Translations under genes and position numbers: made by a program
Origin: Humulus lupulus
Taxonomy: Eukaryota; Streptophyta; Magnoliopsida; Rosales; Cannabaceae
Assembly (NCBI RefSeq): GCF_963169125.1
Contig: NC_084798.1
Span: 173,009,980 to 173,073,979 of the forward strand
Length of the DNA: 64,000 nucleotides
Direction: 5' to 3'
Shown here: in pieces, positions 1 through 12,405 of the stretch
How the letters are laid out: the number at the start of each line of letters is the position of its first letter
Position numbering within the stretch: position 1 is the stretch's first letter
The notes under the pieces: model-generated
What the model saw: only the letters and a program-made list of their open reading frames with translations
Databases searched by the model: none
What the model was told of the DNA's origin: nothing

Positions 1-819
1 ACATACACTGGTATGTGAGTAAGCTATGAGGTCTGATAGAAGAGACTAGATGAGTGAAACAGCGGGTTTTTCTGGGGAAAGAGTTGTTTTGTATAGTGTA
101 ACAACAGGGGCACCAGTGTTGGTTGACTTAAAGGTATAGACAGATAAGAGTACTATATGGAAGGTTTCAGAGGCATTATTCCCTGGTTTTGAGGGAGGTT
201 TGGATCTGCCTAGGAATTGATTAGAGGATGAGCATAGCTAACCCCATCCTTGATTACATGAAGGTGATAGGTTGTGACAAGAGTGGTTGCACTAAGTGGT
301 TGTGGCAGAAGAATGTCTGAAAGTAGTACTCTGACTCAAAATGTTGTCATAATGGGTTGAGAGGAATTTAGGCAGTGATTCAATAAAGAGGTTATAAAGA
401 CGTAGTCTGAGCTACAGAGACTAATAAGTTTATGAACTTGGTTGAGAATGTTAAGGCAACGGCATTGTATGTCAATAAGCTGGTGGATTGGTCGATTCGC
501 TTGGGAGACTGATATAAGCGGAAGTAGCCGGAGATAATGATTCATTTAAGGATTAAACTCTGGGATGACCCAGAGCATCAGGGCCGCTCCGGTGCATGAG
601 ATTTTCATCTGTGCTTGGACAGCAGGGAGGACCATGGTACTTGAGACATAAGGAATGAGGTATGGAGCGTGAATGTCGAAGGGAAAGAAATGCGGATGAC
701 GGTAATCCCATAGGTCGAATTTGGTCAGGGCAGATACTCAGTAATCGAAACAGAAGAGCCCCTAATAGTTCTTTGTCTCCTGGTTTTGATAGTGTTATAC
801 CCAAAAAATAGGAAGATGC

Positions 820-1041
820 ATCCTAGGAGGCTAAGGGGAATGCATTCTAGGAGAGTTAAGGGGAATGGTCCTAGGAGACCCCAAGGAGGATGTGGTCCTA
901 GGAGACCCCAAGAGAGTGATCCTAGGAGAACCAAGGATGAGGTCCGAGGAGAACTCAAGAAAGTGGTCTTAGGAGACCCCAAGGAGAAAGTGGTCCTAGG
1001 AGACCCCAAGGAGGACGTGGTCCTAGGAGACCCCAAGGGTG
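820..1041 (+). repeat. Tandem array with CCTAGG palindrome in solo LTR
   Basis: Roughly nine imperfect units of about 24 bp (consensus ggtCCTAGGAGaccccaagga) sit in the U3 part of the solo LTR. Each contains the palindrome CCTAGG. The array takes the position held by TCCGATCGGA palindromes in the related full-length element. Confidence 0.85.
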
Positions 1042-1664
1042 TGTAGGAGGTAAGCCTCCCAAGGTTTTCTAAGTGTTGGCTCGAACGTGTCCAAGGTAAG
1101 TAACTAAGGAGGAGGAGTCTCATGCAAGAGAATGGAGACTTAGATTTTGATAAGGAGAGCCTATACAATGTTCGATCGGACATGTTTGGGAGATGCTAAA
1201 GGAGAATGCCTTGAACTTGTCCAAGGTGAGGTGCCAAGGAGGTTGCCTCAATGTTGTCCAAGGTGAGGTGCCAAGGAGGTTGCCTCGGACCACCTTGGTC
1301 CGAGGAGAAGCCAAGGAGATTGGTTCAAGGGGGAACATGGCATGCTAGAGGAGAGTGCCATGTTAGAGGAGAGAAGTGCATGTCCTACCACCATGCACGT
1401 TCAACCCACCAAAAACATGTCCTACCACCATGCATATCCTACCACCATGCATGTTCAACCAGCACTTGCATGGGTAGTGAGTAAGAGGTGGACCAACTAG
1501 CTAGAGGAGACTAAGTCAGACACAGCTCCAACAACATATGCGGGAATCTCTCATTCTTCCCACAAATTGGGGGTTTGTTACATTTCGAATTTTGAATGTT
1601 TAAATGTAATAAATATAATAAAATATCCCTATCATAAGGGGATATCAATTGAGAATCCCAGGCC

Positions 1665-1673
1665 TATAAATAG
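1665..1673 (+). promoter_or_regulatory. LTR TATA box
   Basis: TATAAATAG lies in the same context (cccaggcctataaatag) as the TATA box of the related full-length LTRs, about 350 bp before the LTR end. Confidence 0.75.
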
Positions 1674-2825
1674 AGAGCTTATGGGATGAGAGGGGGGCTT
1701 ATTCTGCTTCTTCTTTCTAGAGAGAGAAAATTGGGTCTGTCTATTCTAGAGAGAGAAAGTGCTGAAATTAGAGAGAATTCTTGTATTTTCACAATCTGTA
1801 CTAAAGAAACTCAGTTGGCTCAGTCCATCTGATCTTGAGTATAGGTCTATAAATCACAACTCTAAGTGGATTAGGCTATTACCGACAATCGGGGCTGAAC
1901 CACTATAAAAATCTCTTGTGTGTTCTTTATTTTCTTTATTAAACCGTCTGTGTCGTTTTTATTTCTCTTGAAGGCTTGTCATTATTGACGTTCTCACGTC
2001 GTTGGCTAAAAACGCAGTCAACAGATAGGAAGAGGTATAGTTTACCAGATAGCCGTCAGAACAGTGATGAGGCTTAGTGAAGTTATTCAGTATGCACCAG
2101 AAGCAGGGGATGTCATCTGGAAAGATGCCAGATAAGGACACGCTATCTACATGGAATGGTTCAGTACGTTAGGTTCGATTAGGGATTGCCCAGGATTAGA
2201 GAATGGAAGACTGGAATGTCTTGCTACATTTGAAGCCCGAGGCTAGTTCCTCTGAGGTGACCAGTTGATCCGATAGTCCTCACTCTTGGTGTATTACGAG
2301 CTAGAAGAGTTCAGTGTTGCGTATCTCCCAGGAAAGATTCAGATATGAAGTACATGCCTCAAGGTTGTTATACAAGGGGATTGAGATATTAGTGCTTGTT
2401 GGGGATGAATTAGAAACTCCTTAACGAGGAATTATAATACAAGTAGTAAAGAGATTCATAGTGAAAGTGATTGAGCCTGTCATGTGAGAGCCTTGTTACG
2501 GACCTGGGTGAGAGCTAATTTGTTAAGAGACAACCATGGATTGTGAGGGACATCACCTGAAGTGTATAAGTTGGATTGAATGGAAGCTGAAGTGGTCAGT
2601 AGGGATTCAGATGAGTATGTAAAGAGTTGTTGAGTACGCTTCAGGAGTTGGCTATGGACAATCGGTATCGAGGACGGTATGAAGAATGGTATTAGTTTGG
2701 CAGAAAGAATTACTGGTTCAGTTGAAGAGGTTTTTGGCTTAGGGATGGATTAGACAGAGCGTTGTATCATGGAATTCATTATCATTGTCTATTAAGGATA
2801 AAGAGTTTAAATGCCCAGATACAAG

Positions 2826-2962
2826 ATAGGACAATGTCTTCAGGAATTGATCTTCGATCTGGTTATTACCAGCTGAGGATCAAGGAAAGAGACATTTCAG
2901 GAATTATCACTTGTACCAAGTGGGGTGTGATGGATTACCAGTATAGATCCTTAATTGACTTA
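2826..2962 (+). pseudogene. Reverse transcriptase remnant of decayed gypsy element
   Basis: A short open stretch encodes SGIDLRSGYYQLRIKERDI, which matches the gypsy reverse-transcriptase block normally written [13 protein letters not shown], just upstream of the palm-domain acidic motif. The sequence loses similarity after about 25 further residues and the FxDD catalytic block cannot be read. It is a fossil rather than a functional gene. It fixes the plus orientation of the decayed element and is equivalent to the better preserved block at about 53,375 in the second gypsy element of this window. Confidence 0.75.
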
Positions 2963-5900
2963 AGCTTCAACAACACAGGTAAGTTCGACAAGTAGAGAGT
3001 ACAGGAATGATATGAATAAGTCACATCTAGGGTCGTCAAGGATGTGTTGGGTTACTCCCCAGATAAAAGCGGAATGTGAACGACTACTACACTGGTGATG
3101 TTAAGACTGAAGAAGCAAGATTACAGGTAAGGCTCCAGAAGGTGTCGATTTCAATCTTGCCAAGGGTATTCATGGTCATGCTACAGAAAGAGAAAGGATC
3201 AGGTATGAAGAGATTCAGTCTGAAGCCACAGAGAGATTGCTAAAGAACGTCTGAAGGATAGGAAGCACAACAAGACTAGTGAACACGTCATCTACTACAT
3301 AAGTATCTTTGGAGGACGGCCATATCAGAGATTAGAATGACAAAAGAACCTAAGGGTAGACTGAATGGATAACTTTGCATCATATTTTCAAAAGACAGAA
3401 TAAGGATTGGTTAACACCTCATGGTATCGAAGTCCATGTGAAATGGATGGTTACAGAAGGGTAGTATGAGGGACCTTGACTCTGTTTTAAGAACATGAAA
3501 CAGTAAATGGTGCATCAAGTCTGAGATGCGCCTAGATATAGATTAAAGGGATGATGGTTTGAGCCTCACGATAGGTGAAAGAATGGGAACATGGTCAGTA
3601 TACAGAGAATATTAAGTTGACGGTGAAGGTATAGCGTAAGAGATTTGAGCGCTGGGTCATTTGTAGAGGAATAACCCTGAGACCAGAATCCAGTAAGACT
3701 TACTGGGTAATTCATGTTAGAAATCCTCGACCGTACAAGAGGGAAATTAGTTTGGAAGTTGATCTCTTATTTGGGATGGTCTGTGTTGGTTGGATAGGAC
3801 ACCCCGTATTACAGCAAGGTCAGATACGGTAACAATTGGGATTGATGTGGCGCCGATGATGGGTTGTGGATAAATAAATGTCTTTATGGGCAATGAAATT
3901 CAGAAAGAAGATCTTGTGAGGATGGTCAAGAAACCTACCATAATAGTATGATTTAAGAGATGAAGATCGGATGGGTGATCCGATAGACTCAGGTGTTGAG
4001 AGGGAGATTTTAAATGAACATCGTATTACTTTCTAAGACATATGGTAACAAGGAAGTTGAAATGGGTGATAAGATCTAATATTCGGATATTGGATGATAT
4101 AATGGTATAGTGGTGGATTGCAGAATGATTGTATATAGAAGGTTGTAACTCAGCAGATTGAGTTAACAAACTTTGGTTCATGTGAGCGGGAGACATAGTA
4201 TGGTAATTGAGAATGCTGGGCTCAGACCCTTTAATTTTTTTCCAAGATCTAGAAAGGAAATAGAGAATGAAGGGAATAAGGCTGGAACCTAGAATCATTG
4301 GTTGTCTACAGATAAAATGGCAATCGGAAGGATTGATGGTTAATTTAAAAGAACTACGCATTGAATGTGTAAGTGTCTAGGATATCAAGAAAAGTATAGT
4401 CCTTTGGTGAACAATCACAATGGTTAATACTGACTTGCGGCTGAAGTGACACAAAATAAGATATGGTAAAATAGGAAGCATGAAGTGCTGATTTTAAGTA
4501 AGGAAACAAAAGACAACGAGTATTATGGTTCAGTATTGGTTCAGGGGAAAACCAACAAAATTATGAGAGTCATTAGGGAAGGAGCATCTGCCCATCTGGA
4601 AGGACATAAGAGGTTTCAAGGTTCAAGTCTTAGAACATGAAATTCCAGATCGGGAGACTTGTAATTCTCCAAGCATTGCAGACAAGAAAGAGTATGATAG
4701 TCTGGGGAAGAAAAAGGGAGTTTGATTCCCGATTAAATAAGAGTTCTAAGATCGTACCAAGGATTAGGCCAGGGGCCTACAAGTTTTCCTTACCTTGGTG
4801 TGGATGGTGGCTTATGGGTTTTATTGCTGTTAATAACAAGATGGAAAATGATCGCTAATGAGATAAGTAGACTCTAGAATTTCAGCCGAGTTTTTGGGCG
4901 AGGAAAGGTTAATGAGATTACAGTTATAAGATAAGATCTTATGGAACAAGACTGTCACTCTATTCAGAGTGTTATTGAAGGATTAAAGGTAAATAATTGG
5001 ACTCTGGAGTTATGGTCAAGGGTGTGAGATTTATTACTTGATGGGTGTTCGAATAAATTTTGAGGACGGAATTGTTATAAGGAGAGGATAGTTGTAACAA
5101 CCCAAAATTTCTAATAAGGCTTAAGGGCCTTGATTAGTGTGCTGGGAGGGCATAATTGGTATTTATGTGAATAAATGATTAAATGCATGATTATATGGCG
5201 TGCATGATTAATTGAGTATATGGATATGATTAGATGCATGTTTATGAGTATTAAGTATGCATGTGGGCCCTGTTTTGTTCATAAGGGCATGTTTGTAATT
5301 TTGGTCTGTTGAGGGGATAAATATAATTATATATGATAAATTGATGAGACCACATTATTATGTGGATTTATTTGCAGCATGTGGCTCGAGACGGTCCTAG
5401 TGAGCGGATTGGCGAAATAGTCACAGTAGGGGTTTATACCCGGCTCGGGGGAGCCTTGGGGTATTTCTAGGAATTTGGGAAATATATTGGAGATTATTAG
5501 GCATTGGGGAAAAAATAATTAGTGATTAATTAGGTGGCGGGAATTAAGTGGTAAATATTAGGGACACTCGAGGAATTAGCGGGAATTGAGAATAAATGAC
5601 CAAAATGCCCTTAGAGTGAATAGAAGGCTTGGATTTAAATGGGAGGGTAAAAGAGTCTTTTGCCTATTAGGAGATATACTTGTTATATCTGATGTTTTTA
5701 GTGGAAGCTGTAGAAAGTGATAGAAACAGAAGGAAAGAAAAGGAAAGGAAGAAAACAGAGCACCAAACCTATCTCTTTCTCTCCCATACGATTTGCTCTC
5801 TCTCACCCTTTCCTCTGGATTTTGAAGCTAAGAACTCAGAGGGAGTCTAGGCTTGGTTTGGAGTGTTGCTCCTTGGGGAAGCTAAGAGATTCAACTAGAA

Positions 5901-6316
5901 TTAATTCTCAAATTAAGGTAAGGTTTAAGGTTGTTTTTGAGATTTCTAAGTTTTGTTGAGGTTGAATTCTGATTTTGGATTATGGATGGGAATTTAAGGA
6001 CTTGAGCTTGGGGATTTGAGGAACTAAAGCCTAGAAAGGAATTGAAAGCAACCTAGAGTCGAATTCCCTTAGCTAAGGTAACAAATTCTAACTTTGAATT
6101 TCTGGGTTTCTGGTTTTCGGATGATGTTCTTGAGCTTTTGAGCTCAAGTTTAGTTTTTTATGATTGATGATGTTTTTAGCTAGGTTTTGATGTTGATGGA
6201 TTGATTTGGTTGAGCTATAGTGAATTGTAGGTTTAATTTTGAGGTTGGATAAGGTTTGGTAGAGCCTTGGCTCGAGAAAGTTTGAAGGAAAAACTCAGAA
6301 GTTGCATGCTACTAGT

Positions 6317-6431
6317 TGTAGCACTGTAGCGCTAGCATTAGAGCGCTAGAGCGTTATGCCTGGTTTCCTGGGGGGTTTTTGTCCCTGCTTGTAGCGCTGT
6401 AGCGCCCACCTTGTAGCGCTGTAGCGCTACC
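6317..6431. repeat. AGCGCT palindrome cluster in Tekay-like LTR
   Basis: Several GTAGCGCT/AGCGCTAC words occur in about 115 bp, including GTAGCGCTGTAGCGCT twice. They form short inverted repeats inside the LTR. No function is known to me. Confidence 0.7.
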
Positions 6432-6819
6432 CTACCTCCAGAAGTGGGTTTGGGTTATTTTTCTTAGGGTTTTTTCTTGGAGGCTCGAGGGTCGATTCCA
6501 CCACCCCGTTTGGTGGAATTGGGCTTCCTGAGGGCTTGGGATTGGTCCTAAAGTTGGGTTACGGAATTAAGATTTAATGATGGTTCTACTTTGCGGTTGT
6601 GACTAGGTGTACGCTAGGGCTCGGATGGGATCGTGCTCGAGGGTCATCTCATTTAGCCAAAGCGCTCGGAATTAAAGGTAAGAAAACTGCATTCAGTTAT
6701 GTGGTTATATTGGGACTAAGAGTTCTCTATACTTGTATGTGATGTCATAAGATGGTATTATGCCATGGGGACATGTGATAAACGACCTAAGAGTGTCGGA
6801 ATCAATATTTGCGCACAGG

Positions 6820-6972
6820 ACGCAGCTCGGCCACTGGTAGCTGAGGTTAATCAAATAATCACTAAGCTTGGCCTAAGCGAGCCAGAGTCAGTGGGTTGAA
6901 CACTGGGCTCGGCCTAAGTGAATCGAAGACAGTGACTTAAACAAAGGGTGCGGCCTAAGGGCGTCGACCCTA
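6820..6972 (+). repeat. Short degenerate tandem repeats in LTR
   Basis: Three imperfect copies of about 50-60 bp, each containing 'cggcctaag' followed by 'gtgg/gtgac' words, lie in the LTR. They are typical decoration of Tekay-type LTRs. Confidence 0.5.
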
Positions 6973-7567
6973 GATATTGTGTGACATGTTTATTGATGTT
7001 AATCTGGTAATTATGGCATGCTCATTATCTGGATGATTAATTATTGGTTTGTTGATTGATATCACTGATTATGTGAATGATGCGATTGAGTATTTGATTA
7101 ATGATTTGTGAGTTATCTGATTACTATTTTTGTTTATGCTATGCATTAGAGTTTTCTTGCTGGACCTCGGCTCACAGGTGCTACGTGGTGCAAGTAAAGG
7201 CAATGGTTAATGGTTCAACCATGAGTTGGAGAGCTCTGGGGGTGAGGTGTACATTGTCAGCTGCTCGGCCGCCACGGTCGAGGGTTTTTACAGGTACGGA
7301 AACCTAAAATGAATATTTTGCCATGAGAATGGCCATGGTTATTTATAACTTTTGGAATTTTTGGTAAATATGTCTTTTAAACCCTATTTTGGGATCCCAT
7401 GTACTAAACAATCATTTAAATGAGAATTATCTGTTTATGACCAAAATATTTTAAACTCTACATGTTTATGACTATAGGATTACATTTTCGTTTGAAAGAC
7501 TTGATTAGCAAGTCCTGCACTATTTTAAACACACAGTGTAACGGTCTTGGTTATCCAGGGCGTTACA

Positions 7568-8290
7568 AGCCCCCAAATATTCACACCAATCTTGCTATTG
7601 GGAAACCGCTCGCCACCGGCCATCTAAGGTTACCTTAATATGCAAAAATAAAAGAAAGAAATGAGCTTCTAAGCCCAGTAAGGAAAATAGACAACAAATC
7701 ATACAGAAATCTATTATAATCTCATAATAAAAAATTCACATTCAATTCTAGAATCATAATAGAATTTAAAGTCACAATCTATCCTATATCACATTCATAC
7801 TAAAGATCACACATAAATCTATATCATAAATTATATTCTGCAATCATAACATTAGTGATAAACACATCATAAACACATAAATAGCAAATCAGGACATACA
7901 AAGAAACAAATAAGAGCTATAATGGTTGGACATCTCCATAATCCATTATACCACAATGCCTCCACAGCCTAAAACCACGCGCTAGTGCTCAACCCTTACC
8001 ATTTCCATGTACCTGAAAAGTTAGCCATATTAAATAGTAGATCTAACATCTACACACCTAATTTTCCTTACCTCAGAAATTCGAGAATATGAATAACTGA
8101 TGTGAGAGATCGCATAGCTACGACCCTAAATTAAACACACATTAATCCATATTATATCCAATAACCAAAAGAATCTAAACCTAATACATAATACAATATG
8201 AAGATATAAAATATACCCTGTATCATTGTGATAATATACACCAGCCTTCCTTAGCTATTTGTCACTTGAAACCTAATATAGACATTAATC
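7568..8290 (-). repeat. Truncated, reverse-oriented LTR remnant (Tekay-like)
   Basis: Read on the minus strand, this DNA shows the ordered landmarks of the LTRs at 47293-50543 and 55922-62108: 'ggtaaggaaaatta', then 'ctaacttttcaggtac', then 'ttccttactgggctta-gaagctca', then 'ggcgag'. It stops abruptly at 7568 where the plus-oriented LTR ends, so the younger element probably inserted into it. The outer boundary is not visible. Confidence 0.5.
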
Positions 8291-8993
8291 ACCATGAGTG
8301 ACTTTCAAAAAAATATCCTTACATCATCGAAGTACAAAATCTTACCTTAATATTCTACCAGTTGAGAACCCCAAGCACAAAGATGACAAGAGTATTACTT
8401 GTCTCTTCTTTATTTCAGATCACTTTTATTTTTCTCACTCTTTCTCTATGCCGACTTATAATATACTATCACACATTCAAATTTTAAACTCATAACCATA
8501 CATATTTTAAATTCCCTCAAATATCTCAACTTATTCCATCTCGCTAATCTATAGGACCCATCCAAAATTCTCTATTTTAGTTCCTGTTATTTAGAAAAAG
8601 GCTTATCATATTACTTAATGCTACTGAGATAATCATCTATGTGAATAACTATCTGACATATAACTCCAATATTCTAGACTAACCGAAACATTGAGTTTAA
8701 AACAACAAATATCTACCAAATTAATTATTTAATTTGTCCTTTTATCAATAGCATCTTTTTTAGTAAATCATTAATAATATATGCTTTTGAACTTAAACCA
8801 CTATTTCCAATATTTTATTATTACTGAAATTCTAGAAAATATATATGTTTTAATCCCTCAATTCCTTACTAATAATATTCTAGAATCCAAATCCCTATTT
8901 TAATGCTAGGACCGAAATTCATTCCAACTGAACATATTTGATCTATTTTCTTATATAAACTAAATTTAATCCATACTTGAAATCCAATTTACT
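8291..8993. other. AT-rich DNA without recognisable genes
   Basis: I see no conserved coding block, repeat array or transposon end here. It may be the continuation of the reverse-oriented LTR remnant. Confidence 0.5.
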
Positions 8994-9352
8994 CATTTGG
9001 TACCCCTATGTTTTTGCAAAGTATCATTTTGGTACCATCTGTTTTCAATAATGCTCATATGGTACCTTGTATTTTAAAATTATACATATTTGATACCCTA
9101 GATTCAGATTTGATAGATAAATTTTTGTCAATATGATCAAACTGTCATCAGTTATATGTAATTAAGTAATTAAATTTAAATTTAGAACTTACATAATTGA
9201 CAACAATTTGATTAAATTGGTAAAATTTTATTAATTAAATTTTAGTTTAGGGTACCAAATATGTACGATTTTAAAATACAAGGTACCATATAAACATTAT
9301 TGAAAACAAAGAGTACCAAAATGATACTTTGTAAAAACACAGGTACCAAATG
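8994..9352. mobile_element. Foldback / MITE-like element
   Basis: The two ends are inverted repeats of roughly 105 bp. The left arm starts catttggtacc and the right arm ends ggtaccaaatg, and most intervening words (cattttggtac, ttttcaataatg, ttgtattttaaaat) recur in reverse complement. The centre is AT-rich and non-coding. I could not find a clear target duplication, so the superfamily is unassigned. Confidence 0.8.
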
Positions 9353-9724
9353 GTTACCTACCTTATTTTTAATTTATTATCTCATGACTAATAATTTAAA
9401 CTCAAACTAACCAAAACATTTAGATACTTCTACTATCATCAAGTTAGTTACAACCGAAATCTACTATTCAAAATTCTTAAGGAATATTTTAAAATATTCT
9501 AATTGATTACTAAGTCTTAAATTAAAACTTAAATCCTAGATTAATCTAGACTCAACTTCTTAACCCAACCATAGTACATCCCTTAACTATGGTAGATTCT
9601 ATGCTTAATTTCTTTATAAAGTTAACTTATGAAATTCCGTTTTTAGTAATTACCAAATTAATTAAACCAAGTGAATTAATTAAAGTGCGGAATGGTAATT
9701 AACTGTTTACACAGAATACAGTTC

Positions 9725-10886
9725 TGTTGGGACAGACACCAAACTTGTCACGACAGAAACTGAACACAATAAAAAAACAGTTCAAAAGAATAAAGAACAC
9801 AGCGAATTTTTACAAGGTTCAGAAACCCTTTCGGATAACCTACTCCTTGGGGACACGCCCAGAGAATAAAACCAATTAATAAAGAATCACAAGTACAAAA
9901 ACATTGACTTAAACAAAACAAGACTCCCTCTTGAGATTTGCCGCAACTTGTTGTACTTCTCTTCACTAATCTGATCTTGATTGAAACGCACAACCACTTG
10001 AACTCCCTTCAATGGTCAGGGAGTGCTTGCATCCTCCCGACGCAAGGCTTGTAAAAAAATCTTCTCCCGAAGACTACAAACGCTGTGTTCAAATTACAAT
10101 GTGTATTCACTCACGAACATGGTATAAATTCACCACTAAAACCTAAACACACATATGACTACAAGATCACGTGAATACTTATGATCTTGAATACAAAGAG
10201 GAACTCTCACAAATATTACAATAATGCTCACAAATAATGCACCAAAGAGTTCATTTATCTCACTGCCTTTAGAGCCCTATTTATAGAGTCTTTTTCGTGC
10301 TCACAAAGGCAGAGAAAGAATTCTTCTAATAAAGGCAAGAATCACAGAAGATATTCTTGATTGTCGAAGAGTTGCCTTATTTAGAAGATGTTGATCCGAC
10401 AGATGCGATATCGGTGGGGACAGCTCAGACCTATGTCGGATCAAAACAAGCTCAAAAAGGAAACAATAATTAATGACATTAAGAACCAGTTTCCTGATTG
10501 CAATCCTTGAGCTGCACGAAAATATATCAGCAAATAATCCAAAAACAACTTTGGGTAAGTACCGAATATTTGCAATAAACTTTGTTTCCTTTATAAACAA
10601 AAAGAGACAATATATGCTAAATAAGGAAGCACATTATTGTCCAAAATTCACACAAAAGGAAAGTGGTTTTCCGAAAATATCAATAAAGGAAACCAAACAA
10701 TTCCAAAAATTATAATAAAGGGAAACAAACATTTCCGAATATTATAATAAAGGGAAACACTAATTCAACCAATTTTATCTTTTAAGAAAAAGATATTTCT
10801 ATAAAAATGCCAATTATAGGATTTACAACTTATAGAATAAATTAATTTTCTAAACTATTCTATGCGATCATCTCACTTTTTCAACA
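9725..10886 (-). mobile_element. Probable reverse-oriented solo LTR (copia-type), ends uncertain
   Basis: On the minus strand a TATAAATAG box (plus coordinates about 10273-10282) is followed by a leader-like stretch rich in words common in plant copia LTRs. The proposed ends tgttgg...tcaaca are mutually inverted, as LTR ends are. No 5-bp target repeat flanks these ends (agttc versus aacaa), so the left border may instead lie near 9630. No internal coding region adjoins it. Confidence 0.4.
10670..10765 (+). repeat. Three imperfect ~33-bp tandem units
   Basis: Three consecutive units contain 'ataataaagggaaac' preceded by 'ccgaa/ccaaa'. They lie inside the probable solo LTR, in its U3 part when read on the minus strand. 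Confidence 0.6.
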
Positions 10887-11148
10887 AACAAGGCAACTAA
10901 TATTATAACTATATTATACTATAATAATCATAACGACTAAATATTTAAAAAATTAAACATTATTCTATCACCACAACTCAAGTTAAATCTATTTTATAAA
11001 ACTTAGACAACTTATAGACACAAAAATAAAGAAGTCTATGAGAAAGGTAACCCCGGTTACTACAATACACATGCACATGGACATCGAATCTTATTGTCAT
11101 CATTTAAGTAACATCTTGATAATCTAATGAAGTTCTTCAATCCATTAA

Positions 11149-11520
11149 TGTGACGCCCCACATCACTATGGCTGCTTTCTAGAATGACGACTGGCCCTAC
11201 AAACCAAGACAAGTCTTTCCAGCGTGCTTTGTCCTCACTCGCACACTTCCTGGGAAAACTTCCCAGGAGGTCACCCATCCCTAGATTACTCCAGGCCAAG
11301 CACGCTTAACCATGGAGTTCTCAAGTAATGGGCTACCGAAAAGAAGATGCACCTTCCTGATATAGGTATTACCCATCAATCCATTTAAGCCATCTTCGAC
11401 TGTGTAGTCCCATACCTACACAGTCTTAGAATCATTACACTTGACCTTCCCCAGGCGGTGTGGGATTGCACAGCTTACCCAGTCTTTCCCCTTACGGATC
11501 ACGGGATTTTGACTGTCACA
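11149..11520 (-). mobile_element. Cassandra TRIM solo LTR, target repeat attaa
   Basis: The unit begins TGTGACGCCCC and ends GACTGTCACA, and is bounded by the 5-bp repeat attaa at 11144-11148 and 11521-11525. On the minus strand it contains a clear 5S rRNA-derived segment, the diagnostic feature of Cassandra terminal-repeat retrotransposons in miniature. The length of 372 bp is in the range expected for a Cassandra LTR. No internal region or second LTR is present, so it is a solo LTR. Confidence 0.93.
11257..11322 (-). promoter_or_regulatory. 5S rRNA-derived internal promoter region within Cassandra LTR
   Basis: The reverse complement reads GTTAAGCGTGCTTGG (5S box A region) and then GGATGGGTGACCTCCTGGGAAG (box C region). 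Both match plant 5S rRNA closely. The rest of 5S rRNA is not well conserved here, so this is a transposon-borne copy of the pol III control region and not a 5S rRNA gene. Confidence 0.85.
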
Positions 11521-11525
11521 ATTAA

Positions 11526-12405
11526 TGTACTTGGTAGACAATTTGTTCTTATTAGGAATCCAACTCTTATCAATACCCTATCTAGTGTTATACTATAAAA
11601 AATATCAAACAATGTACTATAAAATCTATATTTATTTGAAGGAGTTATAATATATGTTATATGACATAAATTAATATATATTATAAATATATATGTGTGA
11701 AGATAATAAAAGCATATGATTATTTACATATTTCTTATACCTCTAAATTAACCTAAAGTTTTTTAAATAACAAATAATTATAAATTAAAATAAAATTATA
11801 ATTCTGTATTCTTTTACATGTAAAACTCCTATTAGAGTCATGCACCCTTCAAGTAGTTTTTCACTCAATTAAAATTTAAACATAGTTTAATAACTGAAAT
11901 CAATTAAAATAAAATATACTAGTAAGTCCAGTTTTGGTGACAAATTCAAATTTGCCATTAAGAAATACCAACTAAGATATTTCTCATATTTATTAAGATA
12001 TATAATAAATAAGTATAATTTGTTAAATTAAGAGTTTTTTTATTAAAAATTATACTTAATTTTTTAATTTTTTTTTTAAAACGAGATAAAATAAAATTAT
12101 TGAAATTAACAAAAAAAACGAAATTAAAGAATGTCAAAAAAAATATTGAGAAAAAATGTTAAAAATGATTTTAAAAATTAAATTTTTTAATTATTGGGGT
12201 GCCTATATATATTATCATAGTGTAAATATAATGCCCATCATACTAATATTATATTTTATCTCAAAAGGAAAATTAAATGAAACAACAAAGTCAATTCGCC
12301 TAATGTAATTCCCTCCCATCTCATCTCTCTTATTCAAATAAATACAGATTTAATAAAACATTATAATTTAATAAAAATGGCTTGTATCATCACTCTATAC
12401 TAGTC
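11526..12405. other. AT-rich intergenic DNA
   Basis: Poly-A/T and ATA-rich sequence. I see no supported gene, repeat end or RNA. Confidence 0.6.

Larger units (their letters stand above)
793..2023 (+). mobile_element. Solo LTR, gypsy (Tat-like end signature), target repeat gatag
   Basis: The unit begins TGTTATACCC and ends GCAGTCAACA, and is flanked on both sides by the 5-bp repeat gatag (788-792 and 2024-2028). Its 3' half is clearly related to the LTRs at 20364-21899 and 33270-34805: the same 'gttggctcgaacgtgtcc' segment, the same 'aggcctataaatag' promoter, and the same end. No internal region accompanies it, so it is a solo LTR left by LTR-LTR recombination. The first third is an array of about 24-bp units containing CCTAGGAG. 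Confidence 0.92.
1..5092 (+). mobile_element. Decayed internal region of a Tekay/Del-like Ty3/gypsy retrotransposon
   Basis: This stretch has no long open frame, but its layout is that of the pol half of a plant chromovirus in the plus direction. A short reverse-transcriptase remnant is readable near 2840-2960 (see separate entry). The right end carries a 'tttgaggacgga' tail and a purine-rich tract just before an LTR at 5093, as is usual for the Tekay/Del group. The 5' LTR would lie left of the window. A solo LTR at 793-2023 interrupts it, and the sequence on both sides of that insertion is equally degenerate. The lineage call rests on the tail and LTR style, so it is an inference. Confidence 0.6.
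5093..7567 (+). repeat. LTR (probably 3' LTR) of decayed Tekay/Del-like gypsy element
   Basis: The segment begins TGTAACAACCC after a purine-rich tract and ends with cagggcGTTACA, the terminal form common in plant Tekay/Del LTRs. Recognisable LTR segments include the 'cctcggctcacaggtgctacgtggtgcaagtaaaggc' type block near 7166-7202 and a 'gggcgttaca' end like that at 62108. The length, 2475 bp, is normal for the group. The partner LTR is outside the window, so a target duplication cannot be checked; the five bases after the end are agccc. Confidence 0.7.

Noticed and set aside
9720..10891. Target-site duplication for the proposed LTR at 9725-10886
   Set aside because: Flanks agttc and aacaa do not match, and an alternative border near 9630 could not be confirmed.
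11257..11322. Possible 5S rRNA gene
   Set aside because: Only the promoter-bearing part of 5S is conserved and it sits within a TG...CA unit with a target repeat, so it is a Cassandra LTR.
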